This document shows, piece after piece, positions 5,995-12,222 of a stretch of 12,222 nt of DNA (positions are counted from its first letter, which is position 1; every line of letters begins with the position of its first letter). Source of the DNA: JBHGBB01 sp041946755 (GTDB lineage: Bacteria > UBP4 > UBA4092 > JAOAEQ01). The notes beneath the pieces are model-generated. The model had not been told where the DNA came from, searched no databases, and saw nothing but the letters and a program-made list of their open reading frames with translations. A program made the translations under genes and the position numbers. The DNA is taken from contig JBHGBB010000121.1 of the NCBI GenBank assembly GCA_041946755.1, forward strand, positions 1 through 12,222, read 5' to 3'.

Positions 5995-8900
5995 CTATAA
6001 TAGACTCAATTCTCTTAGGCAATATACATCATTTAATGGGGTGGCAATTCGCAGTGCTTCTTGTTGCCAGTCAAGCTTCAGTTCCGGTAAAATCGGATGA
6101 GAGACGAGCGCTATGATTTTCGCTAAGGTTAACGATGTCCAGGCGAGTTCTCGCTGGTTACCGGACTGTTTCGCCAGCGCATATGCTTTAATTGCATAAC
6201 GTTCGGCATCAGCACCATTATTTTTAACCAGCGCTAATTCCGCTAATAACCGGTAGGTATTCGAATCTTCCTGTTCTTTAACTTCTTTAATTAATGCGAC
6301 TACTTTATCAGCGGTTTGTTCTGCGCGGTCGTATTGTCCGTTGCGGATATATAATTCTAGTAGCCCGTTTAACACCACCACCTGTGGATAATGCTCTTTG
6401 GTCGATTCTGCTACCTTCAGCCCTTGCAAGAAGTAATCCAATGCTCGATGGAAATCACTGAGAAACATATAAACATAGCCATAATTGCAGAGGACAATCG
6501 CTTGCGTACTTAAATCTCCCATTTTTTCTGCTTCTGCAAGAACAAACCGATATGCATTTAGCGCTTCTTTTTCTTTCCCCTGCATCCAATATAACCAGCC
6601 GATGTTGGTTTCAGCGGCGACCTCGCCTTTTTTAAATCCGATTTCTTGCGCTAATCGAACGCAATCGGCATAAGCAGATAATGCTTCATCCAATTTCCCC
6701 AGCTTCTCATAGAGAATACCAAGGTTATTATATCCGGCAACCTGACCTTTTTTATCACCCAGTTCTTTCCGCAATTCCAAGGCTTGTTCGAGATGCTGGA
6801 TCGCGCTATCGTAATTCCCCTTCGACCAGTAGGTCAATCCTAAATTATTCTGCGCATGGGCGACCAGCATTAAATCTTTCTGCTCCCGGCTGAGTTTGAT
6901 TACTTCCTGGAAATATTGGATTGCCGAATCGTATTGCCCTAAATCGCGATAGATCACTGCCAACCGATTGGTACAATCTAATTCCGCTTTAGTATCATGC
7001 TGTTCCCGGCAAAGGGAGAACGCCTTTTTCTCAATATCTATGGCCATTTCAAATTTACCGAATTGCCGGTGTAGTTCTCCGATATTCTGATAGGCCCGGA
7101 TTAAAAGCGGGATATGGGAGATGCTTTGTGCAAGTTCTGCGGCGATAGTATTATCAGCCATCGCTGATTTCAAATCGCCGACCAGTTCGGATACCATCCC
7201 CCGGTTCAATCGCAATGTTATTTCTATTTCTTGGATTTGTTCCGGAGTCCCTGCGAAATACTGGGTTCGTTTTAACGCTTGCGTATAGCAATCGATTGCC
7301 GTTTCGTTTGCATACAGTTTCCGGCATTTATCGCCGGCTTTAATCAGATATTCCAATGCTTTTTGATGCTCATCGCTATTCGAATAGTGGTGGGCGATGA
7401 GTTCATAATGTTCATCCAATCGGTTAGCATACATCTCTTCCAAACATTGGGCGATTTTACCATGAAATATCTTTCGCCGCTTGACTAACAGGGTATTGTA
7501 AGTCACTTCTTGAGTTACCGTATGCCGGAACAGATATTCAAGTTCCGGAATCAGGCTTTGTTCAAGAATTAAGCCGGTATCTACCAACTGGCTGAGATGT
7601 TCTTGCAGATTCTGTTCTACTTCGATAACATAATTTAAGATCCGATACCGGAACCGATGTCCGATAACCGAGGCGCATTGCAATACCCGCCGAACATTAG
7701 TCTCCAGTCGGTCGATTCGAGATAAGACTACTCCCTGGATAGTATCGGGAATATCAACTTCCTGTAAGTCTTTAGTCAAAATCCAACCGGATTCGGTTTG
7801 CTGCAAAGTTCCGGTCTGGTTTAAATAGAGAATAACTTCTTCAGCGAAAAACGGGTTCCCTTCAGTCTTCTTAAGGATTTTCTCGAATAATCCGGCAGGT
7901 AACTGCTGGAGTCCCAATAACTGATGAATAAGCTTTTCGCTATCTTGGTCAGAGAGTTCCTGCAGTTCGATCGTAATCTGTTTCCCGCCGGCAATCCAGT
8001 CATGGGTAAAATAAGGACGGTATACCAGGAAAATTGCGATCGGAATCTGCAATATTTCCGGGATAAGATAATTAATCAGATTCAATGATAAGCTATCCGC
8101 CCATTGTAAATCTTCAAACTCTAGAACCAGCGGCTTTTGCCGGGCTTTCTTTTCGATTACTGCCAACACCGCACTGAATATCCGTTTCATTCTGGTTTTC
8201 GGGTCTTCTGCTAGCACCGATTGCGGGGCTACTTCCGGCATCACCAGGAATTGGATATAAGGGATATGGTCGCTGAGTTCCGGAGATAACGCCATTAATT
8301 CCTCTTCAACTTTTTTCGCCGCTTCGGTTCTAGACAACGTATCCGGGATTCGGCATATCCCGCGAATGAATAAATCGATGAATGGGAGGTAGGGGCTGCC
8401 TTTTCCATACGATAAACATCGGCCATAATAGCATTGAACTCCTAGCGGTTCCGCTTGTTTCCGGAGTTCATACATCAGCCGGGTTTTACCAACTCCGGAT
8501 TCGCCTTTAAGATGAACGATTTGTCCATATCCTTTTTTAGCTTCTTCGATAACCTGGGATAAGGTTTGCAGTTCCGTTTCCCGACCCACCAACTTAACGG
8601 CACTGATTTTCCGCATCGGAATTTTATCATATTCCCGAATCGGTTTCTCTAAAGTATACGCTTGTACCGGAGCTGCTTTCCCTTTAAGGGTAATCGCACC
8701 GAGTGAAGCGAATTCGAATGCTCCTTGGGTACGCTCGAATATCCGCTGGCTAACCACGATTTGTCCCGGTTGACCGAACGACTGCAATCGGCTGGCGAGA
8801 TTGACTACATCGCCAATGGCAGTATAATCCAGCCGATGTTCGCCACCTAATCCACCGACGATAACTTCACCGCAACTTATCCCAATCCGGAGCTTAACAT

Positions 8901-9426
8901 CCCGGCCGAACTTTTGGCTAAACACTGCCATCGCATCTTGAATCTCTAGAGCCGACCGGAGCGCTCGTTCCGGGTCGTCTTCATGAGTAGTTGGCGCGCC
9001 GAATAATGCCATGACCGCATCCCCGATAAATTTATCGATGGTGCCATCATATTTATGGATAATTTCGGTCATTTTACCCAGATAGGTATCAATCAAATCT
9101 TTCAAATCTTCCGGGTCCAAGGTTTCTGAAAGGGGGGTGAATCCGACAATATCAGCGAAAAAGATGGTGATGTTTCTCCGTTCTCCTTCTTCCATCATTT
9201 CCGAGCCGGAGAGAATACCTTCAATAACTTTTGAGGGAACGAAGCGGGATAACCGCTGGATTTCAGTTTGATCTTGTTTCGAGAATCGGGTTATTGATGG
9301 CGGGACAACCGGGGCTGGGGCAGGCACCGTTTCCGTCAGCATGGTCTGGCAATATCGGCATTTAATCGCTGACTCCCGAATCTCTTCGGCACAATATGGA
9401 CAGATTTTATATCCTGGTTGTACCAT
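5995..9426 (-). CDS. Zinc ribbon-adenylate cyclase-AAA/STAND ATPase-TPR protein
   Basis: A 1143-aa signalling protein predicted to make cAMP. Domains in order: a zinc ribbon (C9, C12, C23, C26); a class III cyclase domain (about 80-260); a P-loop ATPase (about 278-560) starting LVGRETEL, with Walker A GESGVGKT (308-315) and Walker B ending EDLQWAD; then a long TPR region to the C-terminus. The cyclase has the metal aspartates D92 (FFADIVGFT) and D136, K132 and T202 at the adenine-selecting positions, and N209 and R213 in VNLASRL, so it looks active and ATP-specific. The order cyclase-ATPase-TPR is that of soluble adenylyl cyclases. No membrane segment is seen. The frame can start at TTG 9441, but ATG 9424-9426 is preferred because the TTG lies inside a heptamer repeat; neither has a Shine-Dalgarno. 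The ligand sensed by the TPRs is unknown. Confidence 0.93.
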   Translation of the reverse strand: MVQPGYKICPYCAEEIRESAIKCRYCQTMLTETVPAPAPVVPPSITRFSKQDQTEIQRLSRFVPSKVIEGILSGSEMMEEGERRNITIFFADIVGFTPLSETLDPEDLKDLIDTYLGKMTEIIHKYDGTIDKFIGDAVMALFGAPTTHEDDPERALRSALEIQDAMAVFSQKFGRDVKLRIGISCGEVIVGGLGGEHRLDYTAIGDVVNLASRLQSFGQPGQIVVSQRIFERTQGAFEFASLGAITLKGKAAPVQAYTLEKPIREYDKIPMRKISAVKLVGRETELQTLSQVIEEAKKGYGQIVHLKGESGVGKTRLMYELRKQAEPLGVQCYYGRCLSYGKGSPYLPFIDLFIRGICRIPDTLSRTEAAKKVEEELMALSPELSDHIPYIQFLVMPEVAPQSVLAEDPKTRMKRIFSAVLAVIEKKARQKPLVLEFEDLQWADSLSLNLINYLIPEILQIPIAIFLVYRPYFTHDWIAGGKQITIELQELSDQDSEKLIHQLLGLQQLPAGLFEKILKKTEGNPFFAEEVILYLNQTGTLQQTESGWILTKDLQEVDIPDTIQGVVLSRIDRLETNVRRVLQCASVIGHRFRYRILNYVIEVEQNLQEHLSQLVDTGLILEQSLIPELEYLFRHTVTQEVTYNTLLVKRRKIFHGKIAQCLEEMYANRLDEHYELIAHHYSNSDEHQKALEYLIKAGDKCRKLYANETAIDCYTQALKRTQYFAGTPEQIQEIEITLRLNRGMVSELVGDLKSAMADNTIAAELAQSISHIPLLIRAYQNIGELHRQFGKFEMAIDIEKKAFSLCREQHDTKAELDCTNRLAVIYRDLGQYDSAIQYFQEVIKLSREQKDLMLVAHAQNNLGLTYWSKGNYDSAIQHLEQALELRKELGDKKGQVAGYNNLGILYEKLGKLDEALSAYADCVRLAQEIGFKKGEVAAETNIGWLYWMQGKEKEALNAYRFVLAEAEKMGDLSTQAIVLCNYGYVYMFLSDFHRALDYFLQGLKVAESTKEHYPQVVVLNGLLELYIRNGQYDRAEQTADKVVALIKEVKEQEDSNTYRLLAELALVKNNGADAERYAIKAYALAKQSGNQRELAWTSLTLAKIIALVSHPILPELKLDWQQEALRIATPLNDVYCLRELSLL

Positions 9427-9432
9427 AAAAAT

Positions 9433-9460
9433 AAGTACCAAGTATCAAGTACCAAGTACT
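9433..9460. repeat. Tandem heptamer repeat upstream of the cyclase gene
   Basis: Four heptamers in perfect register: AAGTACC, AAGTATC, AAGTACC and AAGTACT. They lie 7 bp upstream of the chosen ATG. A possible TTG start overlaps them. Confidence 0.75.
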
Positions 9461-9535
9461 AAAAATAAATGTTGAATATGAGATTAGTAAAATTTCAATA
9501 TTAAGTTCATTCCTATGAACAAAACATTCTGTTTT

Positions 9536-9605
9536 TGTCATTGCGAGGAGCGCAGCGACGAAGCAATCTCAAATCCGGGATTGCTTCGCTTCGCTCGCAA
9601 TGACA
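9536..9605. repeat. TGTCATTGCGAG-type inverted repeat
   Basis: A 70-bp imperfect palindrome with ends TGTCATTGCGAG and CTCGCAATGACA, and inner arms GAAGCAATC and GATTGCTTC. It belongs to a repeat family common between genes in many bacteria. It lies 10 bp beyond the cupin stop and could act as a transcript-end hairpin. The rest of the 188-bp gap (9427-9614) holds the heptamer repeat and a small dyad at 9505-9520. Confidence 0.85.
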
Positions 9606-9614
9606 GTGGGACAT

Positions 9615-9950
9615 TTAGTACGTAATTTTATCTTGCGGGCGGTAGATATGTTTAATAAACATGATTTTAATCGGCTGCCCGGTGTCATTAACGATGTTAT
9701 GGCTTTCAGTCGGCTCGATACGAAACGCATCCCCAGGTTTTACCCGATATGGTTCATCATTGATATAGAACATCGGCGCGCTATCCGGGAAATAGAAGGT
9801 TTCTTCAACTTCGCTATGCCCATGTTTGCCTAACATTTCTCCAGAGTTTAAGACTAAGACTCCCCAATCGATATGGGGACCCCGGAATAGATATTTTGCC
9901 CCGGAATTACCTTTAGGAAACGATTTATCGAATTCGTTGGTTCGTTCCAT
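9615..9950 (-). CDS. Small single-domain cupin protein
   Basis: A 111-aa protein made of one conserved beta-barrel cupin domain. Motif 1 is seen with metal ligands H43, H45 and E49 (GEMLGKHGHSEVEE). Motif 2 is GDAFRIEPTESHNIVND, with H84 as the fourth ligand. Small cupins of this kind bind a metal and act as isomerases, dioxygenases or ligand sensors; the substrate cannot be told here. GAGGTGG just upstream of the ATG is a strong ribosome-binding site. It begins 15 bp after the alcohol dehydrogenase gene on the same strand, so the two are almost certainly co-transcribed and may act in one small-molecule pathway. Confidence 0.85.
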   Translation of the reverse strand: MERTNEFDKSFPKGNSGAKYLFRGPHIDWGVLVLNSGEMLGKHGHSEVEETFYFPDSAPMFYINDEPYRVKPGDAFRIEPTESHNIVNDTGQPIKIMFIKHIYRPQDKITY

Positions 9951-9965
9951 AAGACCACCTCGAAA

Positions 9966-11123
9966 TTAAATCAGTTTATGTAATAATGCGGTCAAATCTG
10001 CTTTCGCCAATTCCCGGGGATTATCGCGCAAACTCGCTCCCTGCGCACCTTCAATTAATAAGGGAATATCAGCCGGTTTAATCTGATACGCTTTAAAATC
10101 TTTCGGCACCTTAAGCTCTTGATTCAATTTCTGCACTGCATCTAGTCCGGCATACGCGGCAATATCCTCATTTTCGAATGGCTTTCCGGTTAGCGCTATC
10201 CCGATTTCAGCATATTTATCCATTCGATATTTCAGGTTTAATTCCATTATTACAGGCAATAAAATAGCACAAGCTAATCCATGGGGGATTAAATAATATG
10301 CGCCTAACGGCCGGGCTAAGGCATGTACCGCACCTAATCCAGCATTGGCTAACGCATATCCGCTAAATAACGCCGCTAACATCATCTTCTCTCTAGCAGC
10401 GAGATTATCCCCGGTTTGATATGCATCGGATAACGATTCGCCAACCAGTTTAATGCCGGAAATCGCCAGAGTATCGGTGAAAGGATTGGCATTGTTGGAT
10501 ACATACGGTTCGATAAGTTGGGTTAATGCATCCAATCCGGAATATGCGGTCGGTTCCGGGGGTAACGATACAGTTAGTTCTGGGTCAAGTAAAGCGATTT
10601 TGGGAATTAACAATGGGCTGCGGATACTAACTTTATATTTATTATTCGGGTTGCTGGAACTGATCACTGCGTTCTTGGTAACTTCCGAGCCGGTACCCGA
10701 AGTAGTCGGAATCGCAATATAGGGTAATGCGGGGTGAACAAATTGTTTTCCGCGGCCTACTCCTTCTAAATAGTCGATAACGGTACCGTCGTTAGTAACC
10801 ATTCCGGCGATAGCTTTCCCGGTATCCAGCACACTGCCGCCACCAATCCCGATAATCAACTGGCAACCGCTGGATTTGGCTAATTCGACTCCTTTATCAA
10901 TCGTCTCAACATCCGGTTCATGCGCTAGCCCTTCGAAGAAAGTATATTGGATATTATTTTCTTCCAGTTGTTTAACCAGTCGATTGACAATCCCGGATTG
11001 CCGCAGCGCATTTTTCCCTAAAACGATTAAAGCGGTATTGCCTTCGGATTTCGCAACTGGACCAAGTTGAGAAAAACTTCCGGTACCAAATATTAATCTA
11101 CCAGCCGAATAGAATTCGAACAT
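9966..11123 (-). CDS. Iron-containing (group III) alcohol dehydrogenase
   Basis: An NAD(P)-dependent dehydrogenase of the Fe-ADH family, interconverting an alcohol and an aldehyde or ketone. It has the dinucleotide-binding segment GIGGGSVLDTGKAIA (92-106), the PTTSGTGSEVT signature (139-149), and metal-site residues D198, H267 and H281. The position that is usually the second ligand (His in DALTHAIE) is Gln202 here (DALTQLIE), a change that may mark a subfamily or a different metal preference. At 385 aa it is full length, and the ATG start fits the family (FEFYSAGRLIFGTG). The ribosome-binding site is weak. It lies between a small membrane protein gene (23 bp upstream) and the cupin gene. Confidence 0.93.
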   Translation of the reverse strand: MFEFYSAGRLIFGTGSFSQLGPVAKSEGNTALIVLGKNALRQSGIVNRLVKQLEENNIQYTFFEGLAHEPDVETIDKGVELAKSSGCQLIIGIGGGSVLDTGKAIAGMVTNDGTVIDYLEGVGRGKQFVHPALPYIAIPTTSGTGSEVTKNAVISSSNPNNKYKVSIRSPLLIPKIALLDPELTVSLPPEPTAYSGLDALTQLIEPYVSNNANPFTDTLAISGIKLVGESLSDAYQTGDNLAAREKMMLAALFSGYALANAGLGAVHALARPLGAYYLIPHGLACAILLPVIMELNLKYRMDKYAEIGIALTGKPFENEDIAAYAGLDAVQKLNQELKVPKDFKAYQIKPADIPLLIEGAQGASLRDNPRELAKADLTALLHKLI

Positions 11124-11146
11124 AAATAATCCAATAATTCTTCTGA

Positions 11147-11737
11147 TTATAAGTCAGATGGAATATTGTTAACCTCCGGATGCGCTTGTTTAAGATAATT
11201 GATAATCAGCGTTTTAAACTGCATATCGTCTTCAGTATGGCAGATGGGTATTAATTCATTGGATATTGCAATAAGTTGTTTATCGCTTAAGGCGTGAAAC
11301 CAAGTACAAAACCAATAAGTACTGATACCTTTGCTCAATAATGATAAATGTAAATTACCTTTATTTCGCTCTCGAAATAAAATTTTATTGGTTTTGTAAT
11401 AGTTAAATACTTTTAGGAAAGATTTTGTTTCCACTATTTCGATATAAGATACATCTTTCCATAGAATATTAAATACTCTTTTATTATTTCGGAAGGTTAT
11501 TGATTCATTATTAATAATATAATAGAATTGTGAAAGACGATAAAAGGTACAAGCAATAATAAAGAGCAGTATGGTTAATCCTATGAAAAGGAAAACTTCG
11601 GAAAGCGATATTTTTTGAAATGTATCCCAGAAAACATAGCAGATCGGTAATGTAGGTAAACCGAAGAATAAAGCATAATCTATCATTAATCTTTTCCGAG
11701 CGGGATGTAATTTAATGATTCTATCGTTATTAGGCAT
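11147..11737 (-). CDS. Hypothetical membrane protein with possible PH-like domain
   Basis: Not recognised as a named family. From the ATG it has 196 aa: a basic N-terminus, two hydrophobic segments (about 20-38 and 47-65) forming a helical hairpin, then FYYIINNESITFRNNKRVFNILWKDVSYIEIVETKSFLK and KTNKILFRERN, whose strand pattern recalls bacterial PH-domain proteins. The C-terminal part is helical and soluble. The gene is much more AT-rich than its neighbours, suggesting transfer or a lineage-specific gene. The frame extends upstream to a TTG at 11773 (12 more codons). Neither start has a good ribosome-binding site. It precedes the alcohol dehydrogenase gene by 23 bp. Confidence 0.7.
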   Translation of the reverse strand: MPNNDRIIKLHPARKRLMIDYALFFGLPTLPICYVFWDTFQKISLSEVFLFIGLTILLFIIACTFYRLSQFYYIINNESITFRNNKRVFNILWKDVSYIEIVETKSFLKVFNYYKTNKILFRERNKGNLHLSLLSKGISTYWFCTWFHALSDKQLIAISNELIPICHTEDDMQFKTLIINYLKQAHPEVNNIPSDL

Positions 11738-11802
11738 AGGACTAGGAAAATGTACCCTATTATTATCAATCAATTCCGGAATTATGACAACTCAATTCTA
11801 GG

Positions 11803-11841
11803 GTAAGTGGCTAAATTATCTTATAAGATAGAGACACTTAC
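11803..11841. repeat. Nested inverted repeat upstream of the membrane protein gene
   Basis: A perfect 14-bp palindrome TATCTTATAAGATA (11817-11830) lies inside outer arms GTAAGTG (11803-11809) and CACTTAC (11835-11841). It sits 30-70 bp upstream of the possible TTG start, in the position of an operator or leader hairpin. Confidence 0.5.
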
Positions 11842-11903
11842 TATTCTTTTTCCAGAATATACTTAATTGGAAAATAACAGCAGTCCCATTTTTGTTTTGA
11901 CCT

Positions 11904-11988
11904 ATAATTTTTTGCCATTTGGCAAAGAATTATTTTGTATAGAAACTGAACACTTTTCATAATCTTTTACCATTTGGTAAAAGATTAT
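11904..11988. repeat. Two tandem 30-bp palindromes with compensatory differences
   Basis: Copy one (11904-11933) and copy two (11959-11988) each have 14-bp arms around a central TT, with centre ATAAT...CCATTTGG...ATTAT. Their centres are 55 bp apart. The copies differ at paired positions: T-A versus C-G, and G-C versus A-T. A T·G wobble in copy one is T-A in copy two, so pairing is retained. They could be paired operators or transcribed hairpins. Confidence 0.65.
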
Positions 11989-12164
11989 TCCGCTGACAAG
12001 GTCGCGCCTAACCTTTGCCAAGACTGTTCTATTGGTAACACCCTTCTGATAAACCACTTTTTAGCAACTCTAGACTAGTTTATGCTCTTCATCCCTTTAT
12101 ATTATTTCCTGCTATCAGAATATATTCTCAGTATCGTTTATTTTCAGAATTAGTATCCTGATAT

Positions 12165-12212
12165 ACTGGAGTAGCACCGAACGAGATCGATCTCGTTCGG
12201 TGCAACTCCGGT
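12165..12212. repeat. Palindromic element, copy 3
   Basis: A perfect 30-bp palindrome at 12174-12203, with core GAACGAGATC/GATCTCGTTC and variable stem GCACC/GGTGC. Beyond one A-A mismatch the stem resumes for eight more pairs (12165-12172 with 12205-12212, one of them a wobble). It is the most complete copy of the family seen at 1-43 and 72-120. Confidence 0.8.
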
Positions 12213-12222
12213 GGAAAAGAAT

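Larger units (their letters stand above)
11738..12164. other. AT-rich gene-free region
   Basis: Apart from the first 36 bp, which could be coding if TTG 11773 is the start, no supportable gene is seen on either strand. The stretch holds several palindromes: 11803-11841, the pair 11904-11988, and AGAATATATTCT at 12117-12128. No convincing promoter pair was found. It may be the upstream control region of a gene beyond the window. Confidence 0.5.

Noticed and set aside
5995..9426. Cyclic-nucleotide anti-phage defence (CBASS or Pycsar type)
   Set aside because: The cyclase has soluble adenylyl cyclase-like architecture with TPRs, there is no CD-NTase, and no adjacent effector was found.
9433..9460. 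Possible CRISPR or similar array
   Set aside because: Units are 7 bp with no spacers; this is a tandem microrepeat, and no cas genes are present.
9600..9833. Plus-strand frame of 77 codons opposite the cupin gene
   Set aside because: The minus-strand frame has complete cupin motifs and a strong ribosome-binding site; the plus frame starts inside a repeat.
11897..11908. TTGACC and TATAAT as a promoter in the right-hand intergenic region
   Set aside because: The two boxes are adjacent with no spacer, so they cannot work together as -35 and -10.

Overview
The window looks like chromosomal DNA from an uncultivated Gram-negative bacterium, probably of a candidate phylum. The phylum itself cannot be fixed from sequence alone. 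The clues are GspG-like pseudopilins with near-identical N-termini, a very large zinc ribbon-cyclase-ATPase-TPR protein, and intergenic regions crowded with palindromic and 7-bp periodic repeats. One repeat is the widespread 'TGTCATTGCGAGGAGC' inverted repeat. Most genes have moderate GC; the last gene (11147-11737) and the 12 kb end are clearly more AT-rich.

Left half, plus strand. After about 240 bp of repeats comes a full-length SRP RNA with an Alu domain (276-550). It is followed by dnaX (743-2440), ybaB (2646-2954) and recR (3042-3641), the conserved order also seen in Bacillus (scr-dnaX-yaaK-recR). dnaX carries an A9 run exactly where a tau/gamma switch would be expected, and a -1 shift there meets a stop two codons later. 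Next are a class I glutamine amidotransferase-like hydrolase (3720-4475) and a pseudopilin (4488-5051), only 12 bp apart. A hairpin terminator lies between this pilin and the convergent minus-strand genes.

Right half, minus strand, in transcription order: a small membrane protein with a possible PH-like domain, an iron-type alcohol dehydrogenase, a one-domain cupin (15 bp after the dehydrogenase), the 1143-aa adenylate cyclase/STAND-type ATPase/TPR protein, and a second pseudopilin. The second pilin has its own probable sigma-70 promoter, with three copies of a 10-bp direct repeat around it.

Functional themes are replication and recombination, protein targeting (SRP RNA), type II secretion or type IV pilus-like fibres, and cAMP signalling. 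A link between the cyclase and the neighbouring pilin is only inferred from position. The items most worth a second look are the dnaX slippage site, a three-copy palindromic element with covarying stem segments (1-43, 72-120, 12165-12212), a tandem pair of covarying palindromes (11904-11988), and the 7-bp periodic spacers before genes that lack a Shine-Dalgarno sequence.
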